From an uncultured Sulfolobales archaeon (GTDB lineage Archaea; Thermoproteota; Thermoprotei_A; Sulfolobales; Desulfurococcaceae): a stretch of DNA of 64,000 nt. Each line of letters starts with the position of its first letter. The stretch's first letter is position 1. This document shows positions 8,871-16,284 of this stretch, in pieces. The notes under the pieces were generated by a model. The model did not search any database and was not told the DNA's origin. It was given only the letters and a program-made list of their open reading frames with translations. The DNA is taken from NCBI GenBank assembly GCA_938045475.1, contig CALIML010000001.1:1-64000 (forward strand), given 5' to 3'. A program made the translations under genes and the position numbers.

Positions 8871-10220
8871 GTGCTGGAGTTAATTGAATTAGCTGAACGA
8901 GTTGTGAAAATGCTTAGCTCCAGTGGAGTAAGCGAAGCAGAAGCATACGTTGTTGAAACTTGTTCAACAGACTTAAAGTACGTTAAGGGGGAAGTGGATG
9001 TCGTTAGGAGTGGGAGAACTATTTTAGTAGGTTTAAGAATAGCTTTAGGAAAGAGAGTTGCGGTCGTTGGAGGCACGATAAGTTCTCTTAGCGATGTAAT
9101 GATGCTCGCTGAGTCAGGCACAAAGATCGCTAGGGCAAGCCCTGAGGACCCTAATTGGAGGAGCCTGCCTAAGAGTATAGGTATGACTCCCGTTGGAAAA
9201 ATATTTGATGATAGGATCGCTAACCCAGATATTGAATGGTCGAAGCAAGTCCTTGCCGAGTCAGCTAAAATACCGGGAGAGATTGATTCGAGAACTTCCT
9301 TAGTTAGCGCAGGTTTTAGATATGTTAAAGCGAAGCGTGTAATAGTGAATAGCTACGCTGACGCTATCTCAGATGATTCAACGAAGTTCCTATACTATGC
9401 TGAAGTAAAGGCATTTGAAGGCGGTAGTGAATCAGGGTTTACAGAGTTTCATGCTTCAACAACTCTAGAGGACTTCAGCTATGAATCCATAGTTGAGAAA
9501 GCTGCTGAAAGAGCTCTCGCCGGCTTGAGGTCTAAAGCTATTGAGACGGGAGCATATAGTGTTGTTTTAACTCCAAAAATGTTTGGCTCAATAGTTGCTT
9601 CAGCTCTCGCCCCAGCTCTTTATGCAGACAATGTTCAGAGGAACAGGAGTCCTCTAGCCGGTAAAGTTGGCGAAGAAGTCTTAAGCAGCGAGATAAACAT
9701 CGTTGACGATGGATGTATTAGTGGACTATACTCTACACAGGCATTCGATGATGAGGGAGTGCCGACAAAAAGGAAGAGCGTCTTTAGGAAAGGCGTTCTA
9801 GAGACATACTTGTACGACAACTATACTGCTCAGCTGGAGTCCAGAGAGTCCACAGGCAATGGAATTAGGAGAAATCCTTCATCAATTCCCAGACCTTCAA
9901 TAACTAACTTGCTAATAGAACCGGGCCGCTGTGACTTGGATAGCGTTGTAAGCGACTTAGGTAGAGCAATAGTGGTTTATGGGACTATAGGTGAGTGGCT
10001 GTCTAATCCTATTAGCGGACTGATTAATGCAACGATAACTAACGCTGATCTCGTTGAAAACGGAAGGGTATTGCATGGAGTAAAGGGAGCTGTACTGGCA
10101 GGCAATGTATATTCTTTACTTAAGGAACAATACTTACTTACCACTAAGGACGTAGAGAATTACTTCAACGTATACTCACCGGGAATAGCGCTTAGGGAAG
10201 TGTCTATAGCTGGCAAGTGA
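8871..10220 (+). CDS. pmbA: PmbA/TldE, non-catalytic partner of TldD
   Basis: This 449-residue protein belongs to the TldD/PmbA family: IGLRIA-like N-terminal strands, DDGC and STGNG segments, and a C-terminal AVLAGNVYSLL. It lacks the HExxxH zinc motif, as expected for the TldE subunit. Its start is a GTG three bases after the tldD stop. Pairing of the two genes fits the known heterodimer. The family is well known, but the native substrates in this organism cannot be told from sequence. Confidence 0.93.
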   Translation: MLELIELAERVVKMLSSSGVSEAEAYVVETCSTDLKYVKGEVDVVRSGRTILVGLRIALGKRVAVVGGTISSLSDVMMLAESGTKIARASPEDPNWRSLPKSIGMTPVGKIFDDRIANPDIEWSKQVLAESAKIPGEIDSRTSLVSAGFRYVKAKRVIVNSYADAISDDSTKFLYYAEVKAFEGGSESGFTEFHASTTLEDFSYESIVEKAAERALAGLRSKAIETGAYSVVLTPKMFGSIVASALAPALYADNVQRNRSPLAGKVGEEVLSSEINIVDDGCISGLYSTQAFDDEGVPTKRKSVFRKGVLETYLYDNYTAQLESRESTGNGIRRNPSSIPRPSITNLLIEPGRCDLDSVVSDLGRAIVVYGTIGEWLSNPISGLINATITNADLVENGRVLHGVKGAVLAGNVYSLLKEQYLLTTKDVENYFNVYSPGIALREVSIAGK

Positions 10221-10545
10221 GTAGAATTAGATCCAACAACTCTTCCTGAAGTAATGCATTCATAGTGAACTATACGTGGATATGCTGAAGAATATAAGTA
10301 TGCTCCTGCATTATTAGTTAAGGGATTAATAATTTAAGCTGTATAGCAACATGGGGTTTAACACGGATTTGTTGAAAACAAGGAATGCTCTACCCGGAGG
10401 AGAGCCCATATTAATATTTGATTCCCTTGGAGTGAAGCGGAAACAGACGGGTTTTCTATGCTGGCTCAATTGATGAAGCTAAAGTAACTAAGTTGAGGAA
10501 GGATGCTGGAGGCCTTGATACGGCAATCCACATGCTTTTAGCCTA
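10221..10545 (+). pseudogene. Decayed coding sequence, family unidentified
   Basis: Conceptual translation yields protein-like fragments broken by stops and a frameshift. They are LDPTTLPEVMHS, then two stop codons, then IRGYAEEYKYAPALLVKGL. After a gap comes a stretch from ATG 10353 containing GEPILIFDSLGVKRKQTG. Near 10450 the reading shifts frame and continues as FYAGSIDEAKVTKLRK and on to a stop at about 10545. Several consecutive sensible peptides in two frames argue for a recently inactivated gene rather than chance. I cannot name the original family. The remnant lies directly behind pmbA. Confidence 0.45.
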
Positions 10546-10599
10546 GTTTGTCAGCGGCTGTTGAATAGTCAACTTTTCATATTGTTTTCCTAGCGTATT

Positions 10600-10728
10600 T
10601 GTGTAGTGATGAGTGTTGTTTGAAGAGTGCTCGATGAGCGGCTTTAAGCCGGGTGAGCATGCAGCTGCCTTAGATCTCCCTATGCGCCATCCCCCACTGT
10701 TGGCAGCGGAGGCCACTCCGTGAAGCAT
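10600..10728. other. GC-rich foldable intergenic block, possible small RNA
   Basis: This stretch contains a hairpin TGCTC-GATGA-GCGGCTT/AAGCCGG-GTGA-GCA. Its internal loop has GA/TGA strands that could form a kink-turn, the L7Ae-binding motif of archaeal guide RNAs. A second pairing, GCTGCC with GGCAGC, follows. A TATA-like TTATAAAACG near 10752 could serve a minus-strand RNA or the ribH gene on the plus strand. No box C/D or ACA arrangement is complete, so the assignment stays open. The 61-codon minus-strand frame across it looks spurious. Confidence 0.25.
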
Positions 10729-10749
10729 TAAAGAGGTGGAACGAATAGT

Positions 10750-10762
10750 TATTATAAAACGT
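10750..10762 (+). promoter_or_regulatory. TATA-like element upstream of ribH
   Basis: TTATAAAACGT lies about 50 nt before the ribH start. This leaves a plausible transcription start about 25-30 nt downstream and a short leader. Confidence 0.45.
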
Positions 10763-10805
10763 TAACTACCCGACAACGGTATCTAAACGTAGGCCCAATA
10801 GTGGA

Positions 10806-11279
10806 GTGAGGCGAATCCACGTGGCTATCCGAATAGCAATAGTGGTAGCTGAATTCAATTATGACACAACGTACCTCGTGCTACAATGCGCAATAAACCA
10901 TGCAAAGCTTCTTGGAGCTGAAGTAACGTACATAGTTAAAGCGCTTGGAAGCTATGAAACACCCTTAGCAGTAAAGAGCGTTCTTAAAAGGAAGGGGGAA
11001 GTTGATGGAGTCGTCGCCCTAGGAGCCGTTATACAGGAGGAGACAAAGCACGATGAAGTTGTCGCACACAACGTTGGTAAAAAAACCATGGATCTTACGG
11101 TGGAGTATGGAAAGCACGTAGGTTTAGAAGTAATAGGTCCGGGGGCTTCAAGAGCTCGAGCTCTTAAGCGAATAGATGACTACGCTAGGAGAGCTGTTGA
11201 AGCAGTAGTTAAAATGGCTAAAGGGCTTTTAACGCTGGAGCAGTCAACTTGCTTTAGTGGAACTATAGCCATAGATTAG
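10806..11279 (+). CDS. ribH: 6,7-dimethyl-8-ribityllumazine synthase
   Basis: The enzyme condenses 5-amino-6-ribitylaminouracil with dihydroxybutanone phosphate to give the direct precursor of riboflavin. The motif GAVIQEETKHDEVV holds the catalytic His and substrate contacts, and AEFNYD near the N-terminus is the pyrimidine-binding segment. The length of about 155 residues is normal. Two GTG codons (10806 and 10821) could start translation; the family begins near the second. The next gene starts one base after the stop and encodes the GTP-consuming entry step of archaeal flavin/deazaflavin synthesis, so the pair forms a pathway operon. Confidence 0.95.
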   Translation: MRRIHVAIRIAIVVAEFNYDTTYLVLQCAINHAKLLGAEVTYIVKALGSYETPLAVKSVLKRKGEVDGVVALGAVIQEETKHDEVVAHNVGKKTMDLTVEYGKHVGLEVIGPGASRARALKRIDDYARRAVEAVVKMAKGLLTLEQSTCFSGTIAID

Positions 11280-11280
11280 A

Positions 11281-11988
11281 GTGGTTTATTTGCCTAGAGT
11301 AACTATAGTAGAGCTCTATAATTACAGGAAGTGGGCGGAATCTCTTGGAACAGATAGGGAATGGATAATCCAGTTTAAGCAGTCTGAAATACGCTCGCTT
11401 CTCCAAAGACTCATAGCTAAAAACGATGGATTCGTCTTGCCATTTAGATATGATTACTACATAATTCTATCAAACGCCATTAGCGAGAAGAGACATGAGG
11501 AAATATATACAGCCCTATATACAACTCTCGACGTGCCTGTAAGAATGGTCTCCTTGACTAGTAAGCACCCCTTTACGGCACAGCTGTGGGCAACAAGGAT
11601 CATGGCTCGTTCACACGACAAGTTCGTCTACATTCATGGAGAGGAGGATCCTAACGTAATTGTTCACATAGATATAAGCGACATAGTTGAGAAATCCTAT
11701 AGCACAAGCATATATGAGGCTTACGTAGCTGCAGTAGAGCTTTACCACTATATTGTTGAGACAGTTTCTAGATGTGGTGGATTGGCGGGTTACCTGGGTG
11801 GAGACAACATCCTCGCTGTACTGCCCCTAGACTCCTATGAAGACTTCCTCGATAAATTGCCTAGCTATGTAAAAGCCGGTGTAGGCATATCACTTATACC
11901 TAGAAAAGCTGTTAAACTTTCAATAGAAGCACTTGATGCTGTTAGAACTGGGGGGGAGTTAAAGAAGTTCGTTGTTTTAACAGAGTAA
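11281..11988 (+). CDS. gch3: GTP cyclohydrolase III (archaeal type IIa)
   Basis: This 235-residue protein matches the archaeal GTP cyclohydrolase III family, which hydrolyses GTP to a formylaminopyrimidine phosphate for riboflavin and F420 synthesis. The family resembles two nucleotide-cyclase-like ferredoxin folds. The GGDN motif in YLGGDNILAVLP is visible near residue 175. The GTG start sits one nucleotide behind the ribH stop, supporting a shared transcript. Confidence 0.9.
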   Translation: MVYLPRVTIVELYNYRKWAESLGTDREWIIQFKQSEIRSLLQRLIAKNDGFVLPFRYDYYIILSNAISEKRHEEIYTALYTTLDVPVRMVSLTSKHPFTAQLWATRIMARSHDKFVYIHGEEDPNVIVHIDISDIVEKSYSTSIYEAYVAAVELYHYIVETVSRCGGLAGYLGGDNILAVLPLDSYEDFLDKLPSYVKAGVGISLIPRKAVKLSIEALDAVRTGGELKKFVVLTE

Positions 11989-12236
11989 CCTCGCTGAACT
12001 AGCTTTCTCCTGCATTACTCCATAAATCGAATTCAATGTAGTGGCAGCTGGTTCAAGCAGTCTTGAAATACTTGGTTCCCGATCATGCCAGTGATGCGGA
12101 GTACTTCATAGACTATGAAGTTAAATGCTGAGGGCATTCAACTTAAGTACATCTATTTCATGGCAATTCAATAATGCCCCTTGTGTTTGTGTTTTTATAG
12201 AGACCAGTGTTCAACTAATACTCTGGGGTAAGAGTA
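11989..12236 (+). other. Non-coding gap, nothing firmly identified
   Basis: About 250 nt without a convincing gene. A short open stretch encoding LVPDHASDAEYFIDYEVKC (near 12070-12130) reads like protein but is closed on both sides by stops. It may be a gene scrap. TTTTTATAGAGAC near 12192 is a plausible TATA element for the downstream cluster. Confidence 0.3.
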
Positions 12237-13028
12237 GTGGTTGATGTAGAGATCTCTGGGATTCTTGAAGAGAGATTGAGGAGGCTCGTTGACTTAGGCA
12301 TATACTCAAGCCTTAGCGAAGCGGTCAGAGACGCTGTTAGGAGACTCCTAGATCAAATGGATTTAATGAACTTAGCTCTAAAGCTATATACGTCGAGTGA
12401 AGCCAGCTTCCAATACGTAGTTGAATTCGCTGACACCAGCTTTGATGACATGACTGAATACTTTATCACTAGGGGGTACATACCTTTAATAGGCTTAGAA
12501 GGACCTGATGACATAGAGTTTTTAACTCCCGGTAAGAGATATGTGCTTGACCCATTAACAATGCACATAGTTTTCAATAGCGATCTCTACAAATACTTGT
12601 CTAAGCTAGCTCAGAGAGGGTATGTGTTTCTAGCTCCAAGCAGCGTTAAGAACTGGAGCGAAGTACTTATTTCAAGAAGGCTATTACATTTGCTTGAATC
12701 AAGGAACTTAGTTGGATTTTTCAATAGTGAGGCGGTGAACTTAGGGTTAAACTTGGCTAAAGCTCAGTTAACTAAACATGAGCAATACGCCATAGCTTAT
12801 GCAAAGGATACTTATGGTGCTACGTTAATTACTGAGGACTTTAGAACTAGAGGATACGCGAGATCTATTGGTGTTAACGCTGTTAGCTCTCTATCAATAG
12901 TTTACACTCTAAGGGACAGCATAAGCGTGGGGGAATTGCGTGAACTAATTTATTACTTAAAGTCCATACCAATAATTATGCCAGTTGAATTAATTAAAAG
13001 CCTGTGGGGCATTGATTTTGGCGACTAA
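12237..13028 (+). CDS. Ribbon-helix-helix / PIN-like fusion protein
   Basis: The first 45 residues (VDVEISGILEERLRRLVDLG, then SSLSEAVRDAVRRLLDQ) have the strand-helix-helix pattern of a ribbon-helix-helix DNA-binding domain, as in MetJ/Arc antitoxins. The C-terminal part (YVLDPLTM, then EQYAIAYAKDTYGATLITED, then GYARSIGVNAV) resembles a PIN ribonuclease fold with spaced acidic residues. A region of about 80 residues without a known match lies between. An antitoxin-type DNA binder and a PIN-type nuclease are usually separate partner proteins, so the fusion is unusual. The downstream VWA gene overlaps its 3' end. Confidence 0.65.
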   Translation: MVDVEISGILEERLRRLVDLGIYSSLSEAVRDAVRRLLDQMDLMNLALKLYTSSEASFQYVVEFADTSFDDMTEYFITRGYIPLIGLEGPDDIEFLTPGKRYVLDPLTMHIVFNSDLYKYLSKLAQRGYVFLAPSSVKNWSEVLISRRLLHLLESRNLVGFFNSEAVNLGLNLAKAQLTKHEQYAIAYAKDTYGATLITEDFRTRGYARSIGVNAVSSLSIVYTLRDSISVGELRELIYYLKSIPIIMPVELIKSLWGIDFGD

Positions 13029-13566
13029 TGTTACTTATGTAGTCGATGCATCACTAAGCATGAAGAAAGCCTTTGGGGAACTCGCTTTAAGTAAGATAGA
13101 TGTTGTTAAAGAAACCCTCATTCAGGTAGTCCCTAAGGTAGTTGAAAAAAATAACTACTACGTAGGACTAGTGGTTTTCTATAAACATGCTTTCCCACTG
13201 CTGGCTCCTACAAAGGAGGTAAGAAGCATAGTGAACGTCTTCTCAAGGATACGCGTATTGGGAGAGGGCACGGCTCCAGGTAATGGATTGATTGAGGCAG
13301 TAAAAGTCATGAGATGGAATAAAGGGAGTAAGAGAGCTGTAATGATAACGGATGGAGGGTTTAATGAGGGAGTGCCGTTAGATATAGCTGCAATTTATGC
13401 AAGCAGCTCAGGAGTAAAGCTTCATATAATAATTATTGGAGGTAAATTAATTGATATGGATGCAGTCTACATAGGTCGCGCTATTGAGACATGTGGTGGA
13501 GAAAAATACGTAGTTAATGATAGAGCACAGCTTGTTCAAGCACTGTATAAAGCTACTTTAAGTTAA
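13018..13566 (+). CDS. VWA-domain protein with intact metal site
   Basis: This protein of about 182 residues is a stand-alone von Willebrand factor A fold. The MIDAS metal site is visible as DASLSM (DxSxS) at residue 10, a Thr in GEGTAPG and the Asp of ITDGG. Such proteins bind ligands or assemble complexes through a bound divalent cation. It has no signal peptide or membrane segment. Translation probably begins at TTG 13018, about 10 nt behind GTGGGG, and overlaps the end of the RHH-PIN gene, so the two are coupled. Confidence 0.75.
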   Translation: MATNVTYVVDASLSMKKAFGELALSKIDVVKETLIQVVPKVVEKNNYYVGLVVFYKHAFPLLAPTKEVRSIVNVFSRIRVLGEGTAPGNGLIEAVKVMRWNKGSKRAVMITDGGFNEGVPLDIAAIYASSSGVKLHIIIIGGKLIDMDAVYIGRAIETCGGEKYVVNDRAQLVQALYKATLS

Positions 13567-13679
13567 AGGCAGGCCACGTGGGTTGAGAAGGCCAATACCT
13601 TAAATACATTCAGCAGTAAGTTAATCTGTAGCTCATAGTCCTCGCCGAACGGCGGGGGAAGAGGCTTTAGGGAAGTAAC
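13567..13679 (+). other. Spacer with GC-rich hairpin between the VWA genes
   Basis: The 113-nt gap contains CCTCGCCGAACGGCGGGG, a short hairpin (GCCG/CGGC), about 30 nt before the next start codon, plus a weak TATA-like TTAAATACATT upstream. It may give the second VWA gene its own promoter or act on the transcript. Confidence 0.3.
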
Positions 13680-14186
13680 TTGAATGACATTGTTGTAGCG
13701 GCTGAGAAAAGCATCTATATAAAGATGGAGCCAGTGCTAAAGTTTCTTGACGAACTAGCGCATGCTTTATCTAAAGACGTCTTTTCAAGAGTTGGGCTAG
13801 TAATTTTCTCAAGCTATGCCTTCCCAATCCTCGACTTAACTTACAATTACTACAAATTATGCGAAGTTTATAAAGCCGTGAGGCCTTTAAAGGGGGTTCC
13901 TGAGCCAGCGCTGGGAATATATGAGGCAATAGATATGATTAAAAGCCTCGATGACGGTCTTGCCGATAAGAGGGCAGTAGCACTAATTGCATCTCTTTCC
14001 AAGAAGCCGGGGATTTCATTAGTGGATGCAGTAAATTATGCTAAAGCCCAGCAAGTGCGCTTGGCAATAGCCACTACCAATGCAGATGCTCCGTCATGGC
14101 TTCCCGAGGATATTGTTAAAGAGTTGGTTCGATTAAGATCAGACAACATTTATAAGATCATTAAATTGATCACTAACGGTAGTTGA
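13680..14186 (+). CDS. Degenerate VWA-like protein, paralogue of the preceding gene
   Basis: The 168-residue protein follows the same strand/helix pattern as the previous VWA protein. RVGLVIFSSYAFPIL corresponds to VGLVVFYKHAFPLL there, and VALIASLSKKPG sits at the place of MITDGG. The MIDAS residues are lost: no DxSxS is present and the later Asp is replaced. A metal-independent partner that pairs with the intact VWA protein is a reasonable reading. The start is a TTG preceded by GGGAAG. Confidence 0.55.
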   Translation: MNDIVVAAEKSIYIKMEPVLKFLDELAHALSKDVFSRVGLVIFSSYAFPILDLTYNYYKLCEVYKAVRPLKGVPEPALGIYEAIDMIKSLDDGLADKRAVALIASLSKKPGISLVDAVNYAKAQQVRLAIATTNADAPSWLPEDIVKELVRLRSDNIYKIIKLITNGS

Positions 14187-14295
14187 AGACTAAAGTAAGA
14201 GATCTAAGGAAGAGGCACTAATGGCTTAGATTTCTGAGCCGCGTGCAGAAGTATTTAAGAGCACTAAGAAAGTAGTTCCTAGCATTAGTAGATGT

Positions 14296-16284
14296 TTGCT
14301 TAAACGCAACTATTGCGGTGATTGCATGGCGTGGCCTGTGAGGACTAAGATATACTGGGATCTAGAGTATGATGTGCCGTTGCTCATGCAATCTCAAAGT
14401 GGCGGTTCCTCTACTTCATTTATGCTGAAGCTAACTGATCCAGGTGATGCTAGGCCTGCTACACAAACTGATCACGCTAGGCTTCGCGAGGCGTTAAATT
14501 ACGAGTTCGGTAGCGACAAGGTATACAGTAAGCTATTCGCGGATAAGTTCATATTGTTAAATAAGGTGCCCCACTGGGATTTAATGTGGGAGGTAGTCTC
14601 GTCGGGCAACGTTCTCGGCCAACTATACTACGATCCATTTAAATATAGGTGGAGATTTAGACTCAACTACACTGGAGCCGTTCTAGCACTTAGAGAAGGC
14701 TTAGTTGATCACATTACGGCATCAGGGCTCGTTGTCGAGAAGGGCGTTCTTAAAAGCTGTTATTCAAGTAGCTCGAGACAAGTAGTGATAGTTGGTAAAA
14801 ATGAAAGGCCTCGTGGAATAGCTGAAAATGACAATGGCAAGCTTGTTGTAACTAAGCTGTTTAGGGCATTCATTGAACCTGTAGAGACTAGTTGGAGAAG
14901 CTCCTCGCTCCATGATGTATTAAATCTCAACGACTACGCCCTATACTACTTTGAGTCCAGAGCTAAAGCATTCATATACTCAATGCACTCTAAAACTGGT
15001 AGAGAAGTAATCGTATCATATTCCGGTGGGAAGGATAGCTTAGTATCGCTGCATCTAGCCATGAGCGTTGTTGGGGAATTAAAAATACTGTTTAACGACA
15101 CTGGATTAGAACTCCCTGAAACAATAGCTAATGTAGAACACGTATCTGAAAAATATGGGCTCACTAAGGTATTAGCTAGCGCCGGCAATAGGTTTTGGAG
15201 GGATGTAGAACTGTTTGGCCCTCCTGGAAGGGACTATAGGTGGTGTTGCAAGGTGCTGAAGTTAATTCCATTAGCCAAAGTATCTAGGCAGGAGTGGCCT
15301 AGCGGAGCTCTAAACATAGTCGGCCAGAGAGCCTTTGAGTCCTTAGAGAGAGCTAGGAGCCACAGAGTCTGGAGGAATAAGTGGATACCGCATCTCCTAA
15401 GCATATCGCCCATCCAAGAGTGGAGCCAGCTCCACGTATGGCTTTACATACATAGATACAGGTTGCCCTACAACAAGCTTTATGATGAAGGCTTCGAGAG
15501 GCTTGGCTGCTACCTATGTCCAGCAAGTACTTTAGCTGAGTTTAAGGAAGTCGGGGCAGTATGCCCAGAGCTTTGGCTAAAGTGGGTTAACATCCTTGAA
15601 GTTTGGAGAAGAAAGCTTGGTCAACCAAAGGAGTGGGCCGACCTAGGCCTATGGAGATGGCTTACTCCGGCATTCGCCAAGCGAAGGCTTGAGCTAAAGA
15701 CGCCTAGTTACTCAAGCAATTGGAGAATGGAGCACGCTAATAGACTTACTGAAGGAGCAGCGAGGCTTTCCCCCATAAAGATCGATAGAGGAGATGATAG
15801 TCTAACGGCTTACTTCAATGATGAACTGTTAAATGATGAATGCCTGCTAACATTTACATCAAATGCTAAGATGCTTAAGGCCAGCGTCTATAGGGACATT
15901 GAAGGCTTAGTTGTTGAAACGAACAGAGCTAAAGTAGTAATTAGTGGAAGAGTTATTAAGGCATCGTTCAAAGAGCGTAGCGGTGTAGAGGACTTAGCTG
16001 ATGTATTAAAGAATATTTATAGAGTCAGAGGATGCGTAAAATGCGGTAGCTGCGTCATATGGTGTCCGGAAAAAGCAGTTAAGCTAACAAGCAATGGGCC
16101 TTTGCCTAGAGTTCCATGTTCAAGCTGCAGGATATGCATCGAGAATTGTCCTATAAGCGAAATGCTTGTTGAGAGAGTTGTAATGCCCCTCATACTTGAT
16201 GACATTACGGCTTGGAGAAGGAGGACCAGGTTTAAGAGAGAAGACTTGCTGAAGTCGTTTAGAGCTATGGGTTACATGCCTTAG
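14296..16284 (+). CDS. PAPS-reductase-like PP-loop protein fused to a ferredoxin domain
   Basis: The 662-residue protein has a PP-loop ATPase motif, SYSGGKDS (about residue 240), followed by a PAPS-reductase-like domain. Features are LFNDTGLE, a CCKVLK segment, and a CYLCPAS cysteine pair. The C-terminal 80 residues carry a two-cluster ferredoxin (CVKCGSCVIWCPEK and CSSCRICIENCP). Archaeal members of this family are common but their substrates are mostly unknown. A sulfur-transfer or nucleotide-modifying role is inferred. The N-terminus has CGDC, but in the following segment IYWDLEYDVPLL the usual zinc-ribbon cysteines of relatives appear replaced. The start is uncertain (TTG 14296 or ATG 14326). 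The 3' end overlaps the convergent helicase gene by 4 nt. Confidence 0.8.
   Translation: MLKRNYCGDCMAWPVRTKIYWDLEYDVPLLMQSQSGGSSTSFMLKLTDPGDARPATQTDHARLREALNYEFGSDKVYSKLFADKFILLNKVPHWDLMWEVVSSGNVLGQLYYDPFKYRWRFRLNYTGAVLALREGLVDHITASGLVVEKGVLKSCYSSSSRQVVIVGKNERPRGIAENDNGKLVVTKLFRAFIEPVETSWRSSSLHDVLNLNDYALYYFESRAKAFIYSMHSKTGREVIVSYSGGKDSLVSLHLAMSVVGELKILFNDTGLELPETIANVEHVSEKYGLTKVLASAGNRFWRDVELFGPPGRDYRWCCKVLKLIPLAKVSRQEWPSGALNIVGQRAFESLERARSHRVWRNKWIPHLLSISPIQEWSQLHVWLYIHRYRLPYNKLYDEGFERLGCYLCPASTLAEFKEVGAVCPELWLKWVNILEVWRRKLGQPKEWADLGLWRWLTPAFAKRRLELKTPSYSSNWRMEHANRLTEGAARLSPIKIDRGDDSLTAYFNDELLNDECLLTFTSNAKMLKASVYRDIEGLVVETNRAKVVISGRVIKASFKERSGVEDLADVLKNIYRVRGCVKCGSCVIWCPEKAVKLTSNGPLPRVPCSSCRICIENCPISEMLVERVVMPLILDDITAWRRRTRFKREDLLKSFRAMGYMP

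Noticed and set aside
10543-10728. 61-codon minus-strand frame
   Set aside because: It lies on the GC-rich foldable block, has low-complexity composition and no recognised motif or ribosome binding site. It is more likely non-coding.
11989-12236. Short peptide-like stretch near 12070-12130
   Set aside because: Too short, closed by stops on both sides, and no similarity could be judged by eye.
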